Shown here: piece by piece, positions 8,528 to 14,842 of the stretch
How positions within the stretch are numbered: position 1 is the stretch's first letter
Layout of the letters: each line of letters begins with the position of its first letter
Source of the DNA: BS750m-G77 sp043797735
Lineage (GTDB): Bacteria; Omnitrophota; Gorgyraeia; Gygaellales; Profunditerraquicolaceae
Assembly (NCBI GenBank): GCA_043797735.1
Contig: JAZDPH010000037.1
Coordinates: forward strand, 1 to 16,902
Reading direction: 5' to 3'
DNA: 16,902 nt
Position numbers and translations under genes: made by a program
The notes under the pieces: generated by a model
The model's database searches: none
Seen by the model: the letters and a program-made list of their open reading frames with translations, nothing else
What the model was told of the DNA's origin: nothing

Positions 8528-9069
8528 ACTTTATAGACCGGGCCTTTCGGGGTGAGCGTACTTTTAAAGAGAGTAATTCTATCAACCTGAAACTGCAGTT
8601 TCTTTTCCGGGAAATAACCCTCCAGATTATTTAATCCTTGAATTAATTTATCCTTGTTGTGCAAAGACCTGACCCGCCCTATTGTAATATGGGAGGAGAA
8701 GGGCCTTTTTTCCCTGGGGATGCCTATGCCTGCTGATTCTTGCTCCAGTATCGCGGCTAATTTCTTAGATTCCTCGTCCCCCTGGCCAGGCCCCGCCCAG
8801 ATTACCCGCGGAAAATCCGCCTTCGGAAATACACCTAGAGAGGCAAGGCGGATAAAAAAAGCAGTGTTATTCTTGCCTGTTTCTTCCAAGATCCTTGCGA
8901 TTGCGGCTAATTGCTTATCATCTATTTCGCCGAGGAACTTAAGGGTCAGGTGGATGTTTTCCGGGGCGACCCACTTGATATCCGCGCCGCTGGATTTTAG
9001 CTTCTCCTGCAATTCGGCCAACGCATCCAAAATATCTTCAGGCAGTTCTATGGCAATAAACGCTCGCAT
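8497..9069 (-). CDS. thpR: RNA 2',3'-cyclic phosphodiesterase (2H family, LigT/ThpR)
   Basis: The 190-residue protein belongs to the 2H phosphoesterase family, with the two catalytic HxT motifs at H40-L-T (ENIHLTLKFLGE) and H127-I-T (SSHITIGR) and the N-terminal MRAFIAIELP signature. ThpR proteins hydrolyse 2',3'-cyclic phosphates on RNA ends, and the first members were noted for tRNA 2'-5' ligation in vitro. It starts 1 nt after the pncC stop codon, so the two form a minus-strand operon. Its end overlaps pgpA tail to tail. Confidence 0.92.
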   Translation of the reverse strand: MRAFIAIELPEDILDALAELQEKLKSSGADIKWVAPENIHLTLKFLGEIDDKQLAAIARILEETGKNNTAFFIRLASLGVFPKADFPRVIWAGPGQGDEESKKLAAILEQESAGIGIPREKRPFSSHITIGRVRSLHNKDKLIQGLNNLEGYFPEKKLQFQVDRITLFKSTLTPKGPVYKVQKEASLKAA

Positions 9070-9070
9070 A

Positions 9071-9538
9071 TTATATTATTCTTTTCAACAATTCCAGGGC
9101 CTTATGGGCCGATTTTTGTCTTACGGTTGAGCGGCTGCCGCGGAAGCGGAATTTTTTGCTAAAGTTTTTGGTTTTGGTGTCTATGGCGATAAATACTGTG
9201 CCTACCGGCTTCAGGGGCGTGCCGCCGGCGGGGCCGGCGATGCCGGTTATGCCTATGCCGATATCGCTCTTGGCGATTTTTCTTACTCCTTGCGCCATTT
9301 TGCGGGCAACTTCCGGCGAGACGCTGCCTTTTTTAGCGATAATTTCAGCGGGAATTTTCAGGATTGATTTTTTTGCAGAGTTGCTGTAGGCGACTATCCC
9401 TAAGATAAAATAACCGGAACTGCCCGGGGCCTCGGTAAGGGCTTTTGCCAGCAGGCCGCCGCTACAGGATTCAGCTACGGCAATGGTCAGCGCGTTCTTC
9501 ATTAGGCGTTTATGTATATGGGCTATAAGAGGTTGCAT
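9071..9538 (-). CDS. pncC: Nicotinamide-nucleotide amidase (stand-alone CinA C-terminal domain)
   Basis: The 155-residue protein is the CinA C-terminal domain alone, lacking the N-terminal molybdopterin-binding-like half. It should deamidate NMN to nicotinate mononucleotide in pyridine nucleotide recycling. Diagnostic motifs are AESCSGGLLAKALT, YSNSAKKSIL, GSVSPEVARKMAQGVR and GITGIAGPAGGTPLKPVGTV. An upstream in-frame ATG at 9556 would place a perfect TATAAT box inside the coding region, so I prefer the ATG at 9538 (MQPLIAHIHK). That ATG lies just 7 nt after the -10 box, so the mRNA is predicted to be leaderless. It is followed by thpR. Confidence 0.9.
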   Translation of the reverse strand: MQPLIAHIHKRLMKNALTIAVAESCSGGLLAKALTEAPGSSGYFILGIVAYSNSAKKSILKIPAEIIAKKGSVSPEVARKMAQGVRKIAKSDIGIGITGIAGPAGGTPLKPVGTVFIAIDTKTKNFSKKFRFRGSRSTVRQKSAHKALELLKRII

Positions 9539-9545
9539 ATCCGTT

Positions 9546-9574
9546 ATTATACGCATATTTTATTACATTGACAA
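9546..9574 (-). promoter_or_regulatory. Promoter of pncC-thpR, sharing its -35 box with the rib promoter
   Basis: On the minus strand TTGTCA (9574-9569) and TATAAT (9551-9546) are separated by 17 nt. The -10 is perfect. Transcription should start around 9540, at the ATG of pncC. The -35 box overlaps the plus-strand -35 of the riboflavin operon by five bases. Confidence 0.75.
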
Positions 9575-9595
9575 GCCAAGATTTAATGGTATACT
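9568..9595 (+). promoter_or_regulatory. Promoter of the riboflavin operon
   Basis: TTGACA at 9568-9573 and TATACT at 9590-9595 are separated by 16 nt, with a TGG extended -10 immediately before TATACT. Initiation is expected near 9602, a few bases before the first helix of the FMN riboswitch. Confidence 0.75.
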
Positions 9596-9606
9596 AATAA
9601 TAATTG

Positions 9607-9736
9607 ATCTTCGGGGCAGGGTGAAATTCCCGACCGGCGGTTGAGCCCGCGACCCTTGACATTTTGTAAAACAGAATGTCAAGGGAGATCCGGTGACATT
9701 CCGGAGCCGATGGTGAAAGTCTAGATGGAAGAAGAT
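9607..9736 (+). ncRNA. FMN riboswitch aptamer (RFN element)
   Basis: The segment carries the conserved RFN core: TCGGGGCAGGGTGAAATTCC from 9611, the ACCGGCGG segment after it, GAGCCCGCGA, ATCCGGTGACATTCCGGAG, and the closing AGTCTAGATGGAAGAAGAT. Helix P1 pairs ATCTTC (9607-9612) with GAAGAT (9731-9736). The variable arm is a long hairpin, 9653-9666 with 9672-9685, 14 pairs around a TAAAA loop. Binding of FMN should repress the downstream riboflavin genes. Confidence 0.97.
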
Positions 9737-9738
9737 TT

Positions 9739-9779
9739 CCGTCACAAACCGTGGCGGACTCGCCAGGTAGTATGGCGAG
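9739..9779 (+). other. Two spacer hairpins between aptamer and terminator
   Basis: CCGTCAC (9739-9745) pairs with GTGGCGG (9751-9757), including one G-U pair. CTCGCCA (9759-9765) pairs perfectly with TGGCGAG (9773-9779). They sit between the aptamer and the terminator of the riboswitch leader. They may act as a folding or pausing spacer; this role is inferred. Confidence 0.7.
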
Positions 9780-9791
9780 GATGATGCATTT

Positions 9792-9822
9792 ACCCGAAGA
9801 TACTGCTTCGGGTTTATTATTT
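9792..9822 (+). terminator. Riboswitch-controlled intrinsic terminator
   Basis: ACCCGAAG (9792-9799) pairs perfectly with CTTCGGGT (9806-9813) around a 6-nt loop, followed by a T-rich tract (9814-9822). The 5' arm, CCCGAAGAT (9793-9801), is also perfectly complementary to ATCTTCGGG at the start of the aptamer (9607-9615), giving a 9-bp antiterminator that excludes both P1 and the terminator. FMN binding would hold P1 closed and allow termination. Confidence 0.9.
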
Positions 9823-9838
9823 GGGGGTAAATTTTCTT

Positions 9839-11065
9839 GTGAGCACATTCAATACTATTCCGGAGATATTAGAAGATTTAAAAAAGGGCAGGATGGTCGT
9901 TGTGGTTGATGGCGAAAGCCGCGAAAACGAAGGCGACCTGGTTATTGCCGCTTCCTTTGCGCAGCCTCAGGACTTAAACTTTATGGCCACGCACGGCAGA
10001 GGGCTTATCTGTGTGCCGATGGAGGAAGAGAGGCTTAAGCAGTTGGAACTGGAGCCTATGTTAAGCCGCCTGCAGGCAGGCCGGCAGGACCGCTTTAAAA
10101 CCGCCTGGATGATTTCCGTTGATGCTTGCGCCGGGGTAACTACCGGCATTTCAGCTTACGACCGCGCCCGCGCCATAGAGGTTTTGATTAACCCGCAGAG
10201 CAGGCCCGAAGATTTAATCCGGCCGGGGCATAGTTTTCCTTTAAGGGCCCGTAAAGGAGGGGTGCTGGTTCGCGCAGGGCATACTGAAGCGGCAATTGAT
10301 TTAATGAAGTTGGCCGGCCTTTATCCGGCAGGGGTTATTTGCGAGATTATGAATGAAGACGGCTCGATGGCTCGGCTGCCGCAGTTATTGGGTTTTTGCG
10401 GCCGTAAGAGCCTGAAGATCTGCACTATCGCCGCTCTTATTGAATACCGCAGGCGTTCCGAGAAGTTAATTGAAAGAATAACAGAGACCTTTCTGCCTAC
10501 GGAATTCGGCACTTATAAATTGATACTTTACCGCGACTCGACCAACGATAAGCTGCATATTGCTTTGGTGCTGGGCGAATTAGGCAGCCAGGCGGTCCTG
10601 GTGCGTGTTCATTCCGAATGTTTAACCGGAGACGTATTTGGTTCTCTGCGCTGCGATTGCGGCCGGCAGTTAAACAAGGCGATGGAGATTATCGGCAGCG
10701 AAAAAAAGGGCGTTATATTATATATGAATCAGGAGGGGCGGGGCATTGGCCTCATAGATAAGATTCGCGCTTATTGCCTGCAGGATAAGGGAATGGATAC
10801 GGTCGAGGCAAACGAGGCGCTGGGCCACGCCGCTGATCTTAGGGACTACGGGATAGGGGCGCAGATTCTGGTGGATCTGGGCGTTGGAAGCATCAGGCTT
10901 CTGACTAACAACCCCCGTAAGATAGTGGGATTAGAGGGGTATGGCCTTGGCGTTGTTGAGCGTGTCCCGTTAGAAATCGAACCGAATGCCGTCAATTACA
11001 AGTATTTAAAGACCAAGAAAGAAAAACTTGGACACAGCTTAAATATAGATAGTTTTAAGGGGTAG
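9839..11065 (+). CDS. ribBA: Bifunctional DHBP synthase / GTP cyclohydrolase II
   Basis: The 408-residue fusion provides both entry enzymes of riboflavin synthesis. Residues 1-200 are 3,4-dihydroxy-2-butanone-4-phosphate synthase (DGESRENEGDLV, ATHGRGLICVPM, GHTEAAIDL), acting on ribulose 5-phosphate. Residues about 205-400 are GTP cyclohydrolase II, with zinc ligands C261, C272 and C274 (SECLTGDVFGSLRCDC), NQEGRGIGL and LLTNNPRKI. Start is GTG at 9839 with GGGGG at 9823-9827; an upstream in-frame TTG at 9821 overlaps that ribosome binding site and the terminator tail. It is the first gene behind the FMN riboswitch. Confidence 0.96.
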   Translation: MSTFNTIPEILEDLKKGRMVVVVDGESRENEGDLVIAASFAQPQDLNFMATHGRGLICVPMEEERLKQLELEPMLSRLQAGRQDRFKTAWMISVDACAGVTTGISAYDRARAIEVLINPQSRPEDLIRPGHSFPLRARKGGVLVRAGHTEAAIDLMKLAGLYPAGVICEIMNEDGSMARLPQLLGFCGRKSLKICTIAALIEYRRRSEKLIERITETFLPTEFGTYKLILYRDSTNDKLHIALVLGELGSQAVLVRVHSECLTGDVFGSLRCDCGRQLNKAMEIIGSEKKGVILYMNQEGRGIGLIDKIRAYCLQDKGMDTVEANEALGHAADLRDYGIGAQILVDLGVGSIRLLTNNPRKIVGLEGYGLGVVERVPLEIEPNAVNYKYLKTKKEKLGHSLNIDSFKG

Positions 11066-11090
11066 TAAGGGGTAGAATGGGGCAGTAAGG
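11061..11090 (+). repeat. Three tandem 10-nt units at the ribBA 3' end
   Basis: GGTAGTAAGG (11061-11070), GGTAGAATGG (11071-11080) and GGCAGTAAGG (11081-11090) follow one another, and the first includes the ribBA stop codon TAG. Similar AGTTTTAA words flank the array at 11051 and 11092. TGGGGCA (11078-11084) could also pair with TGCCCC (11103-11108) in the 85-nt gap before ribH. Confidence 0.55.
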
Positions 11091-11150
11091 GAGTTTTAAA
11101 AATGCCCCTTAGACGAATATTTTTTGCTTTATTTAAGAGAGGAGGCAAAT

Positions 11151-11618
11151 ATGGTAAAAAAGATCGAGGGTAATTTAATTGCCAAAGGAAAGAAGTTCGT
11201 GATAGTTGCTTCACGCTTTAACGACCTTGTCACTAAGGAGCTGGTTTCCGGATGTATTGATACGTTGCTGCGCCACGGCGCGGAGGAACCTGAGTTGACT
11301 CTTGCCTGGGTTCCCGGGGCATTTGAGATTCCTCTGGCCGCGGGGAAGCTTGCCAAAACCAAATCCTATGATGCCGTAATTTGTTTAGGCACGGTTATCC
11401 GCGGCTCGACCCCGCATTTTGATTATATCGCCGCGGAAGTATCCAAGGGGATAGCCAAGGTTTCCCAGGAGGCAGGCCTGCCGGTTGTTTTTGGCGTAAT
11501 TACCGCCGATACAATTGAACAGGCAATTGAGCGCGCCGGGACAAAAGACGGCAACAAAGGCCGCGATGCAGCAATGACTGCCATTGAGATGGCCAATTTA
11601 TTAGCGAAGTTAAAATAA
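11151..11618 (+). CDS. ribH: 6,7-dimethyl-8-ribityllumazine synthase
   Basis: The 155-residue lumazine synthase condenses 3,4-dihydroxy-2-butanone 4-phosphate with 5-amino-6-ribitylaminouracil. Visible motifs are VASRFNDLVTKELVSGC, WVPGAFEIP, CLGTVIRGSTPHFDY with the catalytic-type H89, FGVITADTIEQA and GTKDGNKGRDAA. The ATG at 11151 is chosen because AGAGGAGG lies 6 nt before it; the upstream ATG at 11124 would add an unrelated 9-residue extension. nusB begins 3 nt after its stop, a ribH-nusB pairing conserved in many bacteria. Confidence 0.97.
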   Translation: MVKKIEGNLIAKGKKFVIVASRFNDLVTKELVSGCIDTLLRHGAEEPELTLAWVPGAFEIPLAAGKLAKTKSYDAVICLGTVIRGSTPHFDYIAAEVSKGIAKVSQEAGLPVVFGVITADTIEQAIERAGTKDGNKGRDAAMTAIEMANLLAKLK

Positions 11619-11621
11619 GCG

Positions 11622-12038
11622 ATGCGTAAACGTACCCGCTCCAGAGAATATGCTTTGCATATTCTTTATCAGCTTGATATAACCGACGACAAGCATGAGC
11701 CGGCCATAGAAAATTTTTGGCATGACCGCCTAGAGGAAAATATCAATCAGGAGGTAAAAGAATTTACCGCCAACCTTGTCAGTGGGGTAGCCGTTAACTC
11801 GGAGGAAATTGACAAAAAAATCGTCCAATATGCCACAAACTGGCAGCTTGAACGCATGGCGGTTATTGACCGTAATATTTTGCGCATGGGCTGTTTTGAG
11901 CTTCTGTTTTGCGATGATATTCCTCCTAAGGTCTCCATTAACGAAGCAGTGGATCTTGCCAAAAAATATTCCGGCTTAGAAGCCGGAAAGTTCGTTAACG
12001 CGATACTGGATAAAGTAAACATAGAGAAGAATAAATAA
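11622..12038 (+). CDS. nusB: Transcription antitermination factor NusB
   Basis: The 138-residue, all-helical protein matches NusB, which with NusE (S10) binds boxA RNA and promotes rRNA operon antitermination. Characteristic segments are RSREYALHILYQLD at the N-terminus, WQLERMAVIDRNILRMGCFELL in the middle, and IPPKVSINEAVDLAKKYSGLEAGKFVNAILDKV at the C-terminus. It is only 3 nt from ribH and should be expressed with the riboflavin operon, so the FMN riboswitch would also affect it unless an internal promoter exists; I see no clear one. Confidence 0.96.
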   Translation: MRKRTRSREYALHILYQLDITDDKHEPAIENFWHDRLEENINQEVKEFTANLVSGVAVNSEEIDKKIVQYATNWQLERMAVIDRNILRMGCFELLFCDDIPPKVSINEAVDLAKKYSGLEAGKFVNAILDKVNIEKNK

Positions 12039-12052
12039 AGGAAAGAGCTAAA

Positions 12053-12868
12053 ATGAAGTTCGCAGACCTGCATTTACACACCAATTTTTCTGACGGCACA
12101 TATACGCCGCAAGAGCTCATCGCCGCCAGCCTTCGCGCCGGGCTGTCTGCGATCGCAATTACCGACCATGATACGGTTGACGGGATTTCTCTGGCTGAGG
12201 CGGCAGCCGAAAAAGAAAATATTGAACTACTTCCCGGCATAGAATTAACCGTTGAACATAACGGCATTGAGATCCATCTTTTAGGTTATTTGATTGATTA
12301 TAAGTCCGCGGGGCTTCTGGAAAAATTAAAGACCCTGAAACAAATCCGCATTAAACGCGTCTATAAAATAACCGATAAGCTAAAAGATATGGGCCTTGCC
12401 TTAGACCCTGAGTCGGTGTTTGCCATTGCCGGGGAGGGAACGGTGGGCAGGCTGCATATCGCCCGGGCAATGCTAAAACAAAAGTTAGTAGGTTCCATTT
12501 ATGACGCCTTTAAAACTTACATCGGGGATAAATGCCCGGCTTATGTTTTGGGCTTCAGGCTTTCGCCGCGGGAGGCAATACAAGTGATTAAAGACGCGGG
12601 CGGCATACCCGTCTTGGCCCATCCCTATCTTATGAAGAATGACGAATTAATATCCGAATTTAGCGGTTTTGGCCTGATGGGATTAGAGGTATATTATCCG
12701 GAACATAGCCAGGGCATGGTTAATCACTATCTGGATATAGCCAAAAAATATAATTTACTGGCTACCGGCGGCTCGGATTATCACGGGGAAGTCAAGCCCG
12801 GCGTAAGAATCGGCTCTGCTAAGGTAAGTTATGAATTGGTCGAAAAATTAAAACAGGCGAAAGTTTAA
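12053..12868 (+). CDS. PHP-domain phosphoesterase (YciV/RNase AM-like)
   Basis: The 271-residue protein is a stand-alone PHP domain with metal-binding motifs in order: DLHLHTNFSDGT (H7, H9, D14), ITDHDT (D38, H39), PGIELT (E64), IHLLGY (H75), VLAHPY near 192, and GGSDYHG near 240. A helical insertion (about 90-160) resembles the E. coli YciV/RNase AM group, whose members remove phosphates from 3',5'-bisphosphonucleotides and act as 5'-3' exonucleases on short RNA. It has an AAGGAAAGAG ribosome binding site and abuts ribD with no gap. A contribution to the missing riboflavin phosphatase step is conceivable from position only. Confidence 0.88.
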   Translation: MKFADLHLHTNFSDGTYTPQELIAASLRAGLSAIAITDHDTVDGISLAEAAAEKENIELLPGIELTVEHNGIEIHLLGYLIDYKSAGLLEKLKTLKQIRIKRVYKITDKLKDMGLALDPESVFAIAGEGTVGRLHIARAMLKQKLVGSIYDAFKTYIGDKCPAYVLGFRLSPREAIQVIKDAGGIPVLAHPYLMKNDELISEFSGFGLMGLEVYYPEHSQGMVNHYLDIAKKYNLLATGGSDYHGEVKPGVRIGSAKVSYELVEKLKQAKV

Positions 12869-13960
12869 ATGAAAAGAAACGATGAACATTTTATGGAGAT
12901 AGCCTCGCGGCTTGCCCTTAAAGCCAGGGGGAGGACCTCTCCTAATCCGCTGGTCGGGGCCGTGGTTGTAAAAAATGGGCAGATAGCCGGCAGGGGGTAT
13001 CATAAGATGGCCGGGGGAGCGCACGCAGAGATAGCTGCCTTGGAGGAGGCAGGGGCTAATGCAAAGGGGGCTTCGCTCTACGTAACCCTTGAGCCCTGCA
13101 CGCATTTCGGCCGGACCCCGCCTTGCGTGGACAGAATTATAAAGAGCGGCATTAAAGAAGTTATTATCGGAATGATTGACCCTAATCCGTTAAACAGAGG
13201 CAGGGGCATCCAGATATTAAAAAACCACCGGATCAAGGTCAGGGTCGGGGCCTTGGAAGAGAAGTTAAAAAAAATAAACGAAGTATTTATTAAATATATT
13301 TCAAAAAGAATGCCCTTTATCACGGTCAAGGCCGCCCAGTCGCTGGACGGTAAGATTGCTACAAAGCGCGGCGATTCCAAATGGATAACTTCCGATAAGG
13401 CGCGTGCTTTCGCGCACCGGCTGCGCCGCGATTATGACGCGGTGATGGTGGGGGTAAATACGGTTATTATTGATAACCCGCGCCTCGATGCCTGGTTTTC
13501 CAAAAGGCAGCCCGTAAAGGTTATAATAGACAGCCATCTGAGCGTTGGGCAGGAGGCGAATGTATTTTCCGGCAAGAACCCGGTAATAATTGTTACCGTC
13601 CCGTCTAAGGCCGGGCAGGAGACGGATAACAGGAGGGGCCTGGAGGATAAGGCCAGGATACTGGAGGTAAAAGAAAAGAGCGGGCAGGTTAACCTAAGAG
13701 ATGCGATGAAGAAGCTGGGCCGGTTAAACATAACCAATATCCTTGTTGAGGGCGGGGGGACATTATCAGGTTCTTTATTTGACGAAGGGCTTGTGGATAA
13801 AATCATGTTTTTTATAAGCCCGAAAATTATAGGCGGCAAAGAGGCGATAAGCTCGGTGATGGGCAGGGGCATCTCGCGCATAGACAGCGCCGTAAAAATT
13901 AGGGATGTGAAGTTTAGGCGGCTAGGGGAGGATTTTTTAGTGGAGGGATACGTAAAATAA
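12869..13960 (+). CDS. ribD: Bifunctional pyrimidine deaminase / reductase
   Basis: The 363-residue fusion catalyses the second and third steps from GTP. The N-terminal deaminase domain (1-145) has zinc ligands H52, C77 and C86 and catalytic E54 in HAEIAAL and EPCTHFGRTPPC. The C-terminal reductase domain (about 150-360) shows VKAAQSLDGKIAT, SKWITSDKARAFAHRLR, DAVMVGVNTVIIDNPRL and LVEGGGTLSGSLF. Its ATG follows the PHP gene stop directly. ribE begins 3 nt after its stop. Confidence 0.96.
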   Translation: MKRNDEHFMEIASRLALKARGRTSPNPLVGAVVVKNGQIAGRGYHKMAGGAHAEIAALEEAGANAKGASLYVTLEPCTHFGRTPPCVDRIIKSGIKEVIIGMIDPNPLNRGRGIQILKNHRIKVRVGALEEKLKKINEVFIKYISKRMPFITVKAAQSLDGKIATKRGDSKWITSDKARAFAHRLRRDYDAVMVGVNTVIIDNPRLDAWFSKRQPVKVIIDSHLSVGQEANVFSGKNPVIIVTVPSKAGQETDNRRGLEDKARILEVKEKSGQVNLRDAMKKLGRLNITNILVEGGGTLSGSLFDEGLVDKIMFFISPKIIGGKEAISSVMGRGISRIDSAVKIRDVKFRRLGEDFLVEGYVK

Positions 13961-13963
13961 TAT

Positions 13964-14533
13964 ATGTTTTCCGGAATAATAGAAGAACTCGGGGAAGTAA
14001 AAAACATAACCCGCCGCGGCAATAATACCCTGCTTGAAATAAAAGCGGGCGAGGTTCTTAATGAAACAGAGAAAGGCAGCAGCATTTCTGTTAATGGGGC
14101 TTGTCTCACCGTAATAGATAAGAAGAAGGATTCTGTGTCTTTCGAAGTAATGCCCGAAACCTTGAGGGCTAGTAATTTAGGGGGGCTTAAGGTATGCGAG
14201 AAGGTTAATTTAGAGCGCAGCCTCAAAGTCGGCGACAGGATATCCGGGCATTTTGTCAGCGGGCACGTTGATTGCGCTGCGGTTATCCGCAAAAAATCCA
14301 TGCGTGGCGGCAACCTCTGTTTTGAATTCGCGGTCCCTGTGCAATTTCTGAAATACTGCCTGCCCAAAGGCTCTATCGCGGTTGACGGAATAAGCCTGAC
14401 TATAGCCGCAGCAAGGCCTAATACCGTCAGCACCTGCATTATCCCCCACACGTTTAAGAATACCACTCTCAAGTTTAAAGGCCCGTCCAGCAAGGTCAAT
14501 ATCGAATTTGATATCCTCGCCAAGAGGCCTTAA
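13964..14533 (+). CDS. ribE: Riboflavin synthase, alpha chain
   Basis: The 189-residue protein has the two-fold internal repeat of trimeric riboflavin synthase, which dismutates two lumazine molecules to riboflavin. The first barrel begins MFSGIIEELGEV and contains SVNGACLTV and FEVMPETLR. The second contains GHFVSGHVDC, AVDGISLTI and IIPHTFKNTTL. It is a little shorter than the E. coli enzyme (213) but includes both barrels. GGAGGG lies 16 nt upstream, so initiation probably relies on coupling to ribD. It is the last gene of the operon; no strong terminator follows. Confidence 0.96.
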   Translation: MFSGIIEELGEVKNITRRGNNTLLEIKAGEVLNETEKGSSISVNGACLTVIDKKKDSVSFEVMPETLRASNLGGLKVCEKVNLERSLKVGDRISGHFVSGHVDCAAVIRKKSMRGGNLCFEFAVPVQFLKYCLPKGSIAVDGISLTIAAARPNTVSTCIIPHTFKNTTLKFKGPSSKVNIEFDILAKRP

Positions 14534-14548
14534 AGCTCTATCAAATCG

Positions 14549-14577
14549 TTGCGAATCCTTCAAGTTTCTGTTATACT
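14549..14577 (+). promoter_or_regulatory. Candidate promoter of tRNA-Pro
   Basis: TTGCGA (14549-14554) and TATACT (14572-14577) are 17 nt apart, with a TGT extended -10. Initiation near 14584 would leave a leader of about 70 nt before the tRNA. Confidence 0.55.
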
Positions 14578-14653
14578 ATTTTAAGATGATTTATCGGCTA
14601 ATGCAGGTTCTGTTTTTATAGCTAAATAAAAATAATTTTTAAGGTATATGTTT

Positions 14654-14728
14654 CGGGGAGTGGCTCAGTTTGGCTAGAGTGCTTGCTTCGGGAGCAAGAG
14701 GCCGTGGGTTCAAGTCCCACCTCCCCGA
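14654..14728 (+). tRNA. tRNA-Pro (anticodon CGG)
   Basis: A complete cloverleaf can be drawn: acceptor CGGGGAG (14654-14660) with CTCCCCG (14721-14727), D stem GCTC/GAGT, anticodon stem CTTGC/GCAAG with loop TTCGGGA (anticodon CGG at 14689-14691), 5-nt variable loop, T stem GTGGG/CCCAC with loop TTCAAGT, and discriminator A. The CCA end is not encoded. It reads proline codon CCG. Confidence 0.96.
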
Positions 14729-14737
14729 CAAATTTTA

Positions 14738-14842
14738 CAAGAGGCCGTGGGTTTCCCGACGCGCTATTTCATAGCGGTCGGGATCCCGACCGACTCCGAC
14801 GATACGTCGCAGGAGCGTCGGGACAAGTCCCACCTCCCCGAC
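14738..14842 (+). repeat. Duplicated tRNA-Pro 3' end, interrupted
   Basis: The last 35 nt of the tRNA region recur downstream in two pieces. The 16 nt at 14695-14710 reappear exactly at 14738-14753, and the 19 nt at 14711-14729 reappear exactly at 14824-14842. The copy is broken in the T-loop by the 70-nt element at 14754-14823. Duplicated tRNA 3' ends are typical attachment-site scars, though a local tandem duplication (43-nt period) is equally possible. Confidence 0.85.
14754..14823. repeat. 70-nt double-hairpin palindromic element (REP/MITE-like)
   Basis: The element begins TCCCGACGC and ends with its exact inverse GCGTCGGGA. It consists of two adjoining hairpins, 14754-14783 and 14784-14823, each bounded by TCCCGAC and GTCGGGA. 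The first has an inner stem CGCTAT/ATAGCG, the second inner stems CTCC/GGAG and CGACG/CGTCG. Their junction is an 18-nt perfect palindrome, CGGTCGGGATCCCGACCG. It is GC-rich and non-coding, and looks like a member of a dispersed family moved in trans. Confidence 0.8.

Noticed and set aside
9594..9848. Minus-strand open frame of 84 codons over the riboswitch
   Set aside because: The sequence is fully explained by the FMN aptamer, its terminator and the ribBA start.
13432..14523. Minus-strand open frame of 363 codons
   Set aside because: It is a shadow of ribD and ribE; its translation is Ser/Leu/Pro-rich with no recognisable domain.
14738..14842. Second tRNA gene
   Set aside because: Only the 3' part of the tRNA is present and it is split by 70 nt, so no functional cloverleaf can form.
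14754..14842. CRISPR repeat
   Set aside because: There is one palindromic element and no regularly spaced repeats or spacers; no cas gene is present.
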